DNA from: Solirubrobacterales bacterium
GTDB taxonomy: Bacteria > Actinomycetota > Thermoleophilia > Solirubrobacterales > Solirubrobacteraceae
Direction of reading: 5' to 3'
DNA: 64,000 nucleotides
NCBI GenBank assembly: GCA_003138355.1
Contig: PLFX01000043.1
Location: 138,273 to 202,272 of the forward strand
This document shows positions 24,966-33,180 of this stretch, piece by piece (the stretch's first letter is position 1; each line of letters opens with the position of its first letter). The position numbers and the translations under genes are program-made. The notes beneath the pieces are model-generated. The model had not been told where the DNA came from. It was given only the letters and a program-made list of their open reading frames with translations, and did no database searches.

Positions 24966-26116
24966 CGATCATTCTCCTCTCCTTCATCGTGCGAATTTGG
25001 ACCCGTGTCAGGTCTAGTGCCAAGTGGTGTCGCGATCGCCTGCCTGCCACGTGGGCCAGACCGCGGCGGAGGCCCGGCGCTCTCGCGGATGATCAGCTGC
25101 GCCTGCGGCGAGGCCAGCGTGGGGGCTGTTCGGCCCGAGTGCGAGAGCTCGAGCAGCTTGTGAAAAGCAACCTTGCCGAGCGTCTTGAAGTCCTGGCGCA
25201 CCGTGGTGAGCGCGGGAGAGAAGAAGCGAGCGTATGGAACGTCGTCAAAGCCGACCACGCTGATGTCGTCGGGGACACGCCTGCCGGCCTCGTGCATCGC
25301 ACGCATCACGCCGAGCGCGATCTCGTCGTTTCCGGCCAAGACCGCTGTCACGCGCGAGTCCTTGGCGAGCTTGCAACCCGCCTCGTAGCCCGACTGAGCG
25401 GTCCAGCCGCCTTGGAGCGCGTTGGGGGGTCGCACGGCGGCCTGTTCAAGCGCCGCCCGCCAGCCCTCCATGCGCCGCGTCGCTGCGGACCAGCTCGGGA
25501 TCGCGAGGTGATGGACGGTGGCGTGACCAAGCCCGAGCAGGTACTCGGTCGCCTCCTTCGCTGCGGCGAACTCGTCGATCCAAACGGACGGCCGCCCCGG
25601 AAGGGTGGCGCTGGACGGAGCCTGAATCATCGCCACCGTGGGGACCTCCGGCGGCACGCACTCGAGCGCCATGGCACCCGCCTGATCGAAGGCGATCACG
25701 ATCAGGGCACCTGCCGGCTCGATCGCGCGCTCGACCGCGTCGCGCATGTCCGCCGGGTTGAGCGACTCGAGCGCCCGGAATCCCATGCCGAATCCCGCGT
25801 CCCGCGACGCCTCCTCGACGCCCTCCAGCGGTGCAGCGAAGCCATAGAGACTCGTGTTAGATCCCAAGACCGTGACTGACTGAACCGGGCCGCCGGCGAG
25901 CGCCCGGGCGGCCCGATTGGGGCGGAAGCCGAGCTGGTCGATCGCTGCCAATACAGCCTCGCGCGTCGCGCGGCTCACCTTGGGGCTGTCGTTGATGACA
26001 CGCGACACCGTTTGGTGCGAGACCCCGGCGGCGCGAGCGACGTCGCGGATGCTGACCGCGGGTGACCGGTCACTATTGCCGGACAAGTGGGATGCGTGGG
26101 TGATGTGACCGGTCAC
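24962..26116 (-). CDS. LacI family regulator of the alpha-galactoside operon
   Basis: This is a LacI/GalR repressor of about 384 residues. The N-terminal HTH reads VSIRDVARAAGVSHQTVSRVINDSPKVSRATRE, followed by the hinge region LGFRPNRAARALAGG, then a periplasmic-binding-like effector domain. GTG 26116 is preferred because GGAGGAGAG precedes it; TTG 26143 and 26086 are alternatives. It is the first gene of the operon and overlaps the binding-protein gene. Two identical palindromes lie at its start and inside its 5' coding region, so autoregulation together with the divergent alpha-galactosidase gene is likely. Confidence 0.9.
   Translation of the reverse strand: MTGHITHASHLSGNSDRSPAVSIRDVARAAGVSHQTVSRVINDSPKVSRATREAVLAAIDQLGFRPNRAARALAGGPVQSVTVLGSNTSLYGFAAPLEGVEEASRDAGFGMGFRALESLNPADMRDAVERAIEPAGALIVIAFDQAGAMALECVPPEVPTVAMIQAPSSATLPGRPSVWIDEFAAAKEATEYLLGLGHATVHHLAIPSWSAATRRMEGWRAALEQAAVRPPNALQGGWTAQSGYEAGCKLAKDSRVTAVLAGNDEIALGVMRAMHEAGRRVPDDISVVGFDDVPYARFFSPALTTVRQDFKTLGKVAFHKLLELSHSGRTAPTLASPQAQLIIRESAGPPPRSGPRGRQAIATPLGTRPDTGPNSHDEGEENDR
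26062..26116. promoter_or_regulatory. two identical 12-bp palindromic operators of the alpha-galactoside locus
   Basis: GTGACCGGTCAC, a perfect palindrome with the central CCGG expected for LacI-type operators, occurs at 26062-26073 and 26105-26116. The centres are 43 bp apart, about four helical turns, which fits cooperative or looped binding. Both lie between the LacI coding region and the alpha-galactosidase gene; the second contains the proposed GTG start. Binding by the adjacent LacI is inference. Confidence 0.8.
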
Positions 26117-26203
26117 CTCTCCTCCGCGCCTATACTCGCCCAAAGCCTTCGGGATGTCAAGGCTCCACCGTCGCGGTTAGACTGGCGCCAGAGAGAGAAA
26201 GTG

Positions 26204-28399
26204 ATGATTTCCGCGAGAACATCGGGCGAGTCGGTCACGTGGGCCGACGATGCAATGGATTTGCAAGTCGATGTCGGCGACGACGGTGTCGCGCGCCTTG
26301 CCCTGCTAGCGCCCGCAGAGGTTGACGCGCGGCTCGAAGCGGAGATCGCGTCGGAGCCGCCGGCTCGGGTTCATCGCGGCGTATCCGGCCTGCCGTTGCT
26401 CGATGTGCTGCTCGCCGGAAGTGGCCGGCAGTGGGCGGGACAACGCTACTCGGAGTCCGTGGTCGGCAGCCGGATGCGTTACGTCAGCCACGACGTCCGG
26501 GAAGACGGACCGTGGAGCCTGCTGGAGATTGCGCTGCTTGACCCGGTGACCGAACTCGCGGCAACGGTCTCCTACCGGCGCCTTCCCGACGTAGGGGTGC
26601 TGCGTAGCTCGGTCAGCTTGAGGAACGACGGTGACTCCCCGCTGACGATCGAGTCCGTGTCGTCTTTTCTCGGCAGTGGCCTCGCCGGACCAGGCGGCGA
26701 TCTGAACGACGTCGAAGTGCTCTGGGCTGAGAACGACTGGCAGGCCGAGGCGCGCTGGCAGGCCAGGGGCTTCCGTGAGGCGCTCCCGCAGCTGAACAGC
26801 CATGTGCAAGACGGGCGGTCGCGAGGCCGGTTGGCGATCACGAGCACCGGTAGCTGGTGCTCGGGGGCCTATCTACCAATGGGTGCCGCCGTTAACGATC
26901 GGACGGGCTACACGCTGCTGTGGCAGATCGAGCACAACGGCGCCTGGCAGTGGCAGGTCGGCGAGCATCGCGGAGAGGGGCCAACGACCTCGTATCTGGC
27001 GCTGCTCGGCCCCACAGATATCGAGCACCACTGGCGGCTGACCCTCTCGCCGGGCGAGTCCTTCGAGACCGTTCCGGTGGCGGTCGCAGTGAGTCGTGAA
27101 GGACTCGAGGATGCCGCCGCCCGAATGACGCAGTATCGCCGCCTGATGCGGCGACGTCACGGCGACCACCGTCGCCTCGCCGTCATCTTCAACGACTACC
27201 TGAACACGCTGAAGGCGGATCCAACGACGGAGCGGCTGCTGCCCCTGATCCGTGCGGCGGCGCGCGCAGGCGCGGAGTACTTCTGCATCGACGCCGGCTG
27301 GTACGCGGAACCGGGCGAAGGGTGGTGGGACACGGTTGGCGAATGGGTGCCGTCAACAGCCCGATTCAGCGGCGGCTTCCCTGCGGTGATCGAAGCGATC
27401 AAGGCTGAAGGCATGGTCCCCGGCATCTGGATCGAGCCGGAGGTGATTGGCGTGCAGAGCCCGATTGCCGACGTGCTCCCGCGCGAGGCGTTCTTCACGC
27501 GCAATGGGGAGCGGGTCGTCGAGCAGAGCCGATACCAGCTCGACCTCCGCCATCCGGCCGCGAGGGATCACCTCGATCGGACTGTCGACTTCCTCGTCGG
27601 CGAACTTGGATTCGGCTACATCAAGATGGACTACAACATCAACGTCGCACCCGGGACGGACGCCGGAGGCCTCGCGGCGGGCGCCGGGATGCTCGAGCAC
27701 AACCGCGCGTTCCTTGACTGGATCGACGGTGTGCTCGATCGCCACTCGGACCTGACCCTGGAGAGCTGCGCATCAGGCGGCATGCGAACCGACTACGCGT
27801 TGCTGTCTCGCTTCCAGATCCATTCGACAAGCGACCAGGAGGATCCGCTGCGCTACCCGCCGATCGCGGCGGCCGCACCGCTCGCTGTAGCGCCGGAGCA
27901 GGCTGGCGTCTGGGCTTCCGTCCAGCCCGAGATGACCGACGATCTCATCGCGTTCACCCTCTGCAGCGCAATGCTCGGGCGTGTGCAGCTCTCGGGCCAT
28001 CTGGACCTCATGACAAGCGCGCAGCAGCAGCTGGTCGCCGAAGCGGTCGCGATCTACAAGCAGATCAGGGCTGACCTCGCGGACGCCGTTCCCTTCTGGC
28101 CGCTCGGGCTGCCGGGATGGGCCGACGACTGGCTCGCCGTCGGCATGCGCGCCGCCGGCGCAACCTACGTCGTGGTCTGGCGAAGGGAGAGCAGCACGCC
28201 GACCCCCGGCGAAGACACGGTCTCGCTGCCAATCGCGCCTGGCAACACCGAAGCGTGCCCGCGCCTGCTCTACCCGCAGAACGGGGCGCTGCTCGACTGG
28301 GATACGACCGCCGGCGAGCTACGCGTCTCGCTTCCGGGCTGCCCGTCGGCTTGCCTGGTCGCAGTCGATGCCGCGCTTCCGGCACGCGCGCGTCGCTAG
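26204..28399 (+). CDS. alpha-galactosidase (glycoside hydrolase family 36)
   Basis: The 731-residue enzyme hydrolyses terminal alpha-galactosyl residues from melibiose, raffinose and similar sugars. An N-terminal beta-supersandwich domain (to about 330) is followed by the TIM barrel: YFCIDAGWY, PGIWIEPEVIG, then FGYIKMDYNIN with nucleophile Asp476, ESCASGGMRTD, and HSTSDQEDPL with acid/base Asp544. A C-terminal beta domain ends the protein. No signal peptide is visible, so it acts in the cytoplasm on imported sugar. The ATG follows GAGAGAGAAAGTG. It is divergent from the LacI-importer operon and shares its operators. Confidence 0.95.
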   Translation: MISARTSGESVTWADDAMDLQVDVGDDGVARLALLAPAEVDARLEAEIASEPPARVHRGVSGLPLLDVLLAGSGRQWAGQRYSESVVGSRMRYVSHDVREDGPWSLLEIALLDPVTELAATVSYRRLPDVGVLRSSVSLRNDGDSPLTIESVSSFLGSGLAGPGGDLNDVEVLWAENDWQAEARWQARGFREALPQLNSHVQDGRSRGRLAITSTGSWCSGAYLPMGAAVNDRTGYTLLWQIEHNGAWQWQVGEHRGEGPTTSYLALLGPTDIEHHWRLTLSPGESFETVPVAVAVSREGLEDAAARMTQYRRLMRRRHGDHRRLAVIFNDYLNTLKADPTTERLLPLIRAAARAGAEYFCIDAGWYAEPGEGWWDTVGEWVPSTARFSGGFPAVIEAIKAEGMVPGIWIEPEVIGVQSPIADVLPREAFFTRNGERVVEQSRYQLDLRHPAARDHLDRTVDFLVGELGFGYIKMDYNINVAPGTDAGGLAAGAGMLEHNRAFLDWIDGVLDRHSDLTLESCASGGMRTDYALLSRFQIHSTSDQEDPLRYPPIAAAAPLAVAPEQAGVWASVQPEMTDDLIAFTLCSAMLGRVQLSGHLDLMTSAQQQLVAEAVAIYKQIRADLADAVPFWPLGLPGWADDWLAVGMRAAGATYVVVWRRESSTPTPGEDTVSLPIAPGNTEACPRLLYPQNGALLDWDTTAGELRVSLPGCPSACLVAVDAALPARARR

Positions 28400-28402
28400 C
28401 AG

Positions 28403-28421
28403 CTGGCTCGGAACGAGCCAG
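28403..28421. terminator. hairpin between convergent alpha-galactosidase and SDR genes
   Basis: CTGGCTCG (28403-28410), loop GAA and CGAGCCAG (28414-28421) form a perfect 8-bp stem right after the alpha-galactosidase stop and just before the end of the convergent SDR gene. It can act in both directions; no T-tract follows. Confidence 0.65.
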
Positions 28422-28430
28422 GGCGGCCAG

Positions 28431-29183
28431 CTAGAACAGCGAGTAACCCCCGTCGACCACGAGCACCGCGCCGGTCATGAAACTCGAAGCGTCGCTCGCC
28501 AGGTAGACGAGCGACGGACCCAGCTCGTCGGGCATCGCGTAGCGCTGCATCGGCGCGTCCTCGATCCAGTGGCGACGAAACTCGGGGCGATCGACCGGCG
28601 CCAACTCCGTCTTGACGTAGCCGGGAGCCAGGGCGTTGACGCGAACGCCGTAGGGCGCCCACTCAGCGGCCAGCGACTTGGTGAGCTGGTGGACCGCGGC
28701 CTTTGAGGCGTTGTAGGCCGGCTGCATCTGAGGGCGATTGACGACGAGCCCGGACAGCGATCCGATGTTCACGATCACCCCGCTACCGCGCGAGACCATC
28801 TGAGCGCCGACGACGCGGCAGCAGTTCCAAAGACCGTCCACGTTCACATCCCACACCGCGCGCCACTCCTCCGCCGGCACGGCGAGCGCCGGGGAGTGGA
28901 AGCAGACTCCGGCGTTATTGATGAGGATGTCGATCGGTCCGTGCTGCTCTGCGACCGTCTCGAGCATCGCGGCGACACTCGAAGCGTCCGTGACATCCGT
29001 CGCGACTGCGCTCACGCCAAGCTCGCCCGCCACCCGATCCGACCTGGGAACGTCGCGCGCCGCGATCACGACCCGCGCGCCCGCCTCGGCCAGGGCGCGC
29101 GTGAAGGCCATACCGAGACCGCGGTTCCCCCCGGTTACGACCGCAACCTTGCCGTCGAGGCGGAAGCTGTCGAGGACGCTCAC
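28431..29183 (-). CDS. short-chain dehydrogenase/reductase
   Basis: The 250-residue SDR has the cofactor motif TGGNRGLG (about residues 16-23), DVTD, NNAG (INNAGVCFHSP), the catalytic Ser in IVNIGSLSG, and YNASK (Tyr/Lys). The C-terminus SDASSFMTGAVLVVDGGYSLF is classic. The Arg before the acidic residues after GARVVIAARD suggests NADP(H) use. Similar enzymes oxidise sugar alcohols or gluconate-type acids. GTG 29183 is chosen. It converges with the alpha-galactosidase gene, but a role in the same pathway is only possible. Confidence 0.92.
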   Translation of the reverse strand: MSVLDSFRLDGKVAVVTGGNRGLGMAFTRALAEAGARVVIAARDVPRSDRVAGELGVSAVATDVTDASSVAAMLETVAEQHGPIDILINNAGVCFHSPALAVPAEEWRAVWDVNVDGLWNCCRVVGAQMVSRGSGVIVNIGSLSGLVVNRPQMQPAYNASKAAVHQLTKSLAAEWAPYGVRVNALAPGYVKTELAPVDRPEFRRHWIEDAPMQRYAMPDELGPSLVYLASDASSFMTGAVLVVDGGYSLF

Positions 29184-29283
29184 CGCTTTCGCCCCCCACG
29201 GTGACCGGACGGACCCATCGCGTGAGCTTTCCACGAATCGCCGCGGAGCGTCAGGCGCGGAGCCACCACCTCAGCGGCATACA

Positions 29284-29367
29284 TGCGGGCGGAGGGACTT
29301 GAACCCCCAAGGGCTTTCGCCCACCGGCTCCTAAGGCCGGCGTGTCTACCAATTCCACCACGCCCGC
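29284..29367 (-). tRNA. tRNA-Leu (anticodon UAG)
   Basis: The minus strand gives acceptor GCGGGCG/CGCCCGC, D stem GTG/CAC, an anticodon stem with loop CTTAGGA (anticodon TAG), a long class II variable arm (GGGCGAAAGCCC) and a T arm with TTCAAGT. CCA is not encoded. It is head-to-head with the next tRNA-Leu gene 42 bp away. Confidence 0.95.
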
Positions 29368-29409
29368 GCGTACTTCGGCACAGCTGATACTACGATCTCA
29401 GCAACGCCT

Positions 29410-29493
29410 GCCCGGGTGCCCAAATTGGTAAAGGGAGCGGTCTCAAGAACCGCCGCTGGAAACAGCTTGGGGGTTCGAGTCCCCCCCCGGGTA
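29410..29493 (+). tRNA. tRNA-Leu (anticodon CAA)
   Basis: The cloverleaf has acceptor GCCCGGG/CCCGGGT, D stem CCC/GGG, anticodon stem GCGGT/ACCGC around loop CTCAAGA (anticodon CAA), a long variable arm (GCTGGAAACAGC) and T arm GGGGG-TTCGAGT-CCCCC. CCA is not encoded. The shared 42-bp gap contains TACGAT (29391-29396) for this strand and TAGTAT (29387-29392) for the opposite one, plausible -10 elements. Confidence 0.95.
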
Positions 29494-29520
29494 CTTGTGC
29501 GCTCGCGGCGCGCGGCGGCT

Positions 29521-29979
29521 TCAACGGCCGAGCGTACGTGTCAGCTCGCGCGTATGGCTCCCGAAATCCCCGAGCAGCACCCGCACCTGCTCGAGTGCGG
29601 CGCGCAGCGGCGGATCCCCCACCTCGACCGGGAGCATTGAGTCTTGGAGCGTGGCGAGCTCGGCGTCGGCGCCGGCGACCGCGGCTGCGGCCCTGCCGAT
29701 GATCCCGTTGGCATCGTGCTCGCGCACCTGGACCCGCGGCGCCGTGAGAGCGCTCGTCGGTAACCCGTACCGCGCGGCGAACTCGGAACTCGCTCGTTGC
29801 GCCTGCCCGTAGGCGGTCTGGAGCGGTCGGAACAGGCGCTCCTCGAGCCGATCGGCCGCCGTTGTGTCGAGCTGCTCGTACGCCTCCCCGAGGTTGGCGA
29901 GCGCAACGCCGATCTGCTCGGTAGCCGCGCCGAGCGAGTCAAGCAACTGGCGGCGCCCCTGGGCGTTGGTGTAGGCCAC
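29521..29979 (-). CDS. helical protein of unknown function
   Basis: The 152-residue product is mainly alpha-helical. It starts VAYTNAQGRRQLLDSLGAATEQIG and has long helices (LANLGEAYEQLDTTAADRLEERLFRPLQ) separated by a LPTSALTAPRVQVREHDANG linker, ending in RVLLGDFGSHTRELTRTLGR. The GTG start is set by TATGCT, exactly 6 nt upstream (leaderless arrangement). No motif gives a function; it looks like a real lineage-specific gene, downstream of the divergent tRNA-Leu on the opposite strand. Confidence 0.65.
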   Translation of the reverse strand: MAYTNAQGRRQLLDSLGAATEQIGVALANLGEAYEQLDTTAADRLEERLFRPLQTAYGQAQRASSEFAARYGLPTSALTAPRVQVREHDANGIIGRAAAAVAGADAELATLQDSMLPVEVGDPPLRAALEQVRVLLGDFGSHTRELTRTLGR

Positions 29980-30031
29980 CCAACGAGCATAGACGCGGGC
30001 CGACCGGCGGCGCGCCGGCAAGGATCATGGG

Positions 30032-30820
30032 TCAGGCGACGATCTCGAGCAGCGGCGTGGCCAGCTGCGGCGGCGCCGCGAGGATCCCGCCAGGCAGGCC
30101 CGGGCGATCGGCCAGCTCGTGCACCTCGAGGCCCGCGCACTCGCAGAGCAGGGCGCCCGCTGCCGTGTCCCATACCTTGACGGTCCGCTCGAAGAACGCG
30201 TCCAGGCGCCCGACCGCGGTCCAGGAGAGGTCAAGCGCGGCGGCACCGCAGCGACGAATGTCGCGGACACTCGCGATCAGTCGCGTCAGCGCATTGGCCT
30301 GAGCGCTTCGCACGGTGGCGTCGTAGGCAAAGCCGGTCCCGACCAGCGCCTGCGCAAGCGTCTGCGCGCGCGGTCTCGAGGGGACCGGCGGCGCGCCATT
30401 GTGTAGCAGCGGCTCGCCGCGCACGGCGGTAAACGTCTCCTCGCGCAGCGGATCGTGCACAACGCCGGCGAGCGTCCCGGCTTCGTCCTGCACGGCGACG
30501 GATACACACCAGAACGGAATGCCAAAGAGGAAGTTGATCGTCCCATCGAGCGGATCGACGACCCAGCGCAGCCCGTTCGAACCCGCCACGTTCGCGCCCT
30601 CCTCCTCGGCGAGAAAGCCGTCGTCGGGGCGTCGCGAGCCGATCAGCTCACGGATCGCGTTTTGCGCGGCGACGTCTGCCTCGGACACGAGGTCGGTCGG
30701 CGAGGACTTCGACTCGATCCCACGGATGCCGCCGGCTTCGAAGCGTTCGCGCAGCAGCGCGCCGGCGTTTCGCGCCGCCTGCTCGGCCAGCGCGAGGAGC
30801 TCATCGCGATCCTGGCTCAT
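30032..30820 (-). CDS. inositol monophosphatase family protein
   Basis: The 262-residue protein matches the IMPase/SuhB family of Mg-dependent, Li-sensitive phosphatases. Metal-site motifs are present: EEEGANVAG (the GEE-type motif), WVVDPLDGTINFLFGIPFW (DPLDGT), and near the end WDTAAGALLCECAG (WDxAAG). The complete set predicts an active phosphomonoesterase, acting on inositol phosphate, histidinol phosphate or a related compound. ATG 30820 is preferred over a GTG eight codons upstream. It is divergent from the F420 operon. Confidence 0.92.
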   Translation of the reverse strand: MSQDRDELLALAEQAARNAGALLRERFEAGGIRGIESKSSPTDLVSEADVAAQNAIRELIGSRRPDDGFLAEEEGANVAGSNGLRWVVDPLDGTINFLFGIPFWCVSVAVQDEAGTLAGVVHDPLREETFTAVRGEPLLHNGAPPVPSRPRAQTLAQALVGTGFAYDATVRSAQANALTRLIASVRDIRRCGAAALDLSWTAVGRLDAFFERTVKVWDTAAGALLCECAGLEVHELADRPGLPGGILAAPPQLATPLLEIVA

Positions 30821-30934
30821 GCTGCTCGCCGCACCCACGGGCACGGGCGATGCCCGCTCACGAGAGATCGTCGATCGTGCGGTCGGGCCACTGTCCGCAG
30901 GTTATCTGTCCCCGAGCCGGGATCCGGCGCGACC

Positions 30935-30940
30935 TATACT
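30935..30940 (+). promoter_or_regulatory. -10 element of the F420 operon
   Basis: TATACT lies 8 nt before the proposed TTG start of npdG, with no Shine-Dalgarno sequence between them. This suggests a leaderless transcript for the first gene of the F420 operon. A good -35 hexamer is not obvious. Confidence 0.55.
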
Positions 30941-30948
30941 GCCTGCGC

Positions 30949-31632
30949 TTGCCAGCGAGTGACACATCGCTCACGATCATCGGCGCGAGCGGCGCATTCG
31001 GGTTCGGACTTGCGCTGCGACTGGGGCGCGCCGGCATCGAGGTGACGATCGGTTCCCGCGACGTCGAACGCGCCGAGGAGACGGTCGGGCGGTTGCGTGC
31101 ACAGGTACCAAACGGACGGTTTGACGGCCTGGTGAACGCTCCGGCAGCAGCGGCCAACGAGATCGTCGTGCTGAGCGTCCCGTTTCGCAACCACTCGGAG
31201 ACGCTCACGAACATCAGGGACTCCCTGCGCGGCGGGCAGATCCTGCTCGACTCGACGGTGCCGCTGGCCGCCGCCGTCAGCGGCAAGGCGACGCGCATGC
31301 TGGGCGTCTGGCAGGGGTCGGCCGCACAGCAGGCGCAGGAGATGGCTCCGGAGGGCGTCCGTGTCGTGTCGGGCCTGCACACGTTGAGCGCGGTCACGCT
31401 CGGGGACCTCGGGCACCCTCTCGACGAGGACGTCTTGTTGTGCGGCGACCGCCGCGAGGACAAGGAGCGCGTCGGCACGCTGATCGGCAAGATCGACGGC
31501 CTGCGCGTGGTCGATTGCGGACGCCTCGAGATGGCGCGCATCGCCGAATCGCTCACGGCACTGCTGATCGCGGTCAACGCGCGCTACAAGTCGCACGCTG
31601 GGCTGCGCGTCACGGGCCTACCCGGCCAGTGA
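30949..31632 (+). CDS. npdG: NADPH-dependent F420 reductase
   Basis: The 227-residue protein is the F420-dependent NADP oxidoreductase type, moving hydride between F420 and NADP. The Rossmann motif TIIGASGAFGFGLALRLGRAG (about residues 8-28) begins the protein, followed by VTIGSRDVERA, EIVVLSVPFRNH, LDSTVPLAAAV and a C-terminal LEMARIAESLTALLIAVNARYK. It is the first gene of the F420 cluster and its stop overlaps the cofD start (GTGA). TTG 30949 is the only start directly in front of the fold, behind the -10 TATACT. A truncated relative lies at 3164-3457. Confidence 0.9.
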   Translation: MPASDTSLTIIGASGAFGFGLALRLGRAGIEVTIGSRDVERAEETVGRLRAQVPNGRFDGLVNAPAAAANEIVVLSVPFRNHSETLTNIRDSLRGGQILLDSTVPLAAAVSGKATRMLGVWQGSAAQQAQEMAPEGVRVVSGLHTLSAVTLGDLGHPLDEDVLLCGDRREDKERVGTLIGKIDGLRVVDCGRLEMARIAESLTALLIAVNARYKSHAGLRVTGLPGQ

Positions 31633-32531
31633 GCGTCGTCCTCCTGTCGGGCGGATCGGGCGGCGCGAAGCTCGCGCGCGGCCTCTACGAACTGCTCGAC
31701 GACGCGCTTACCGTGGTCGCGAACACCGCGGACGACACCGAGATCTACGGCGCCTACGTCTCGCCTGACCCCGACCTTCTGACCTACTGGCTCGCCGATC
31801 GCATCGACGAGCGCGGCTGGGGAATCGCCGGCGACAGCTTCGGCGCTGTCGAGATGCTGCGCGAGCTCGGCGCCGAGCCATGGTTCGGCCTCGGCGACCG
31901 CGACCTCGGCCTGTGCCTACAGCGACGGCTGCTGCGCGAGGCCGGGCTCAGTGCCACCGACGCCCAGGCGCAGCTCACAGCCGCTCTCGGCGTGCGAGCA
32001 CGCGTCCTACCGATGAGCGATCAAGCGGTCCGCACGCGCATTCGCACGAGCGGCGCGTGGGTGAGCCTCCAAGAGTTCATGGTCAGGCTGCATGCCAGCG
32101 CCCCGATCGAGGAGATCGAGTTCGATGGCGCCGCCGACGCCACGCCTACCGCGGAGGTGCTCGCAGCGCTGGGGAGCGCGAGCTCGATCGTGATCGGACC
32201 GTCCAACCCGGTGATCTCGATCGGCCCGATTCTCGCGCTCCCTGGAATGCGTGCTGCGCTCGTCGAGGCGCCCGCCCCAGTGATCGCGGTCAGCCCGATC
32301 GTCGCCGGCGAGGTACTCAAGGGGCCGACCGCCGCGTGCCTTGCCTGGGCGGGGCTGCCGGCCGACGCGAGCGGCGTCCTCGCCTACTACGAAGGCCTGG
32401 TCGACGGGGTCGTCTGCGATGAGCCGATTGAGGCGATCCCGGCGCTGCGCTGCGACACGCTCATGAGCACCCCCGAGCAGCGGCGCGCTGTCGCTACGCG
32501 GGTGCTCGAGTTCGCCGGGTCTCTCGGTTGA
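31629..32531 (+). CDS. cofD: 2-phospho-L-lactate (or PEP) transferase, F420 biosynthesis
   Basis: The 300-residue CofD/FbiA enzyme joins the phospho-three-carbon unit of the CofC product to Fo, giving F420-0 (or dehydro-F420-0). Marks: VVLLSGGSGGAKLARGL (about residues 3-19), VVANTADDTEIYG (with the metal-binding Asp residues), LSPDPDL-type segment YVSPDPDLLTYWLA, GLGDRDLGLC, IVIGPSNPVISIGPIL and AVSPIVAG-x-KGPT. GTG overlaps the npdG stop. The gene order npdG-cofD-cofC-cofE is compact and certainly an operon. Confidence 0.95.
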   Translation: MSVVLLSGGSGGAKLARGLYELLDDALTVVANTADDTEIYGAYVSPDPDLLTYWLADRIDERGWGIAGDSFGAVEMLRELGAEPWFGLGDRDLGLCLQRRLLREAGLSATDAQAQLTAALGVRARVLPMSDQAVRTRIRTSGAWVSLQEFMVRLHASAPIEEIEFDGAADATPTAEVLAALGSASSIVIGPSNPVISIGPILALPGMRAALVEAPAPVIAVSPIVAGEVLKGPTAACLAWAGLPADASGVLAYYEGLVDGVVCDEPIEAIPALRCDTLMSTPEQRRAVATRVLEFAGSLG

Positions 32532-32535
32532 GCCG

Positions 32536-33180
32536 ATGGAGACCGTCGCGATCGTCCCGGTGAAGCGCTTCAGCCTCGCCAAGCAGCGCCTGAGCGAGCG
32601 ACTGGCGCCGGCGTCGCGAGCGGCGCTTGCGGAGGCGATGGTCGCGGACGTCTTCGACGCCCTCCACGCGTCCTCGCGCCTCGCGGGGGTGCTCGTCGTG
32701 ACGAACGAGCCCCGCGTCGCAGCGCTCGCCGACGGGCTCGGCGCCACGGTGATCGCGGACCACAGCGAGGCAGGACAGAGCGCCGCTGCGAGCACTGGCG
32801 TCATCGAAGCGCTGCGGCGCGGGTGCGCTCGCGCCCTGCTCGTCCCGGGCGACTGCCCCGCTCTCGCCGTCGAGGAGCTCGACGCCCTACTCGAGCCGGA
32901 GCCGCAAGAGCGCCGCGTCGTCGTGGTGCCGGATCGTCACGGGACAGGAACGAACGCGCTCCTGCTGAGTCCACCGGATGTCATCGAGCCGGGGTTCGGG
33001 CCGGGGAGCTTCGAGCGCCATTGCGAGCGCGCGGCGACGGCGCACGCCGCGTGTGAGGTGCTCCGTCCGCCGAGCCTGCTGCTCGACATCGATACCCCCG
33101 CTGACCTCGCGACGCTCCTGGTCCAGGCGGACGGCCGCGCGCCGCACACACGCGCGGCCTGCGAGCTCATCGCGACCTGA
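32536..33180 (+). CDS. cofC: 2-phospho-L-lactate (or PEP) guanylyltransferase, F420 biosynthesis
   Basis: The 214-residue CofC/FbiD protein activates 2-phospholactate or phosphoenolpyruvate with GTP for CofD. It shows VPVKRFSLAKQRLSERLAP (nucleotide-binding loop, about 7-25), VVTNEP, LLVPGDCPALAVEEL (about 95-109) and RHGTGTNALLLSPP. The gene starts 4 bp after cofD, and its TGA overlaps the cofE ATG (TGATG). The sequence does not tell which three-carbon substrate is used; actinobacterial enzymes characterised so far prefer phosphoenolpyruvate. Confidence 0.94.
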   Translation: METVAIVPVKRFSLAKQRLSERLAPASRAALAEAMVADVFDALHASSRLAGVLVVTNEPRVAALADGLGATVIADHSEAGQSAAASTGVIEALRRGCARALLVPGDCPALAVEELDALLEPEPQERRVVVVPDRHGTGTNALLLSPPDVIEPGFGPGSFERHCERAATAHAACEVLRPPSLLLDIDTPADLATLLVQADGRAPHTRAACELIAT

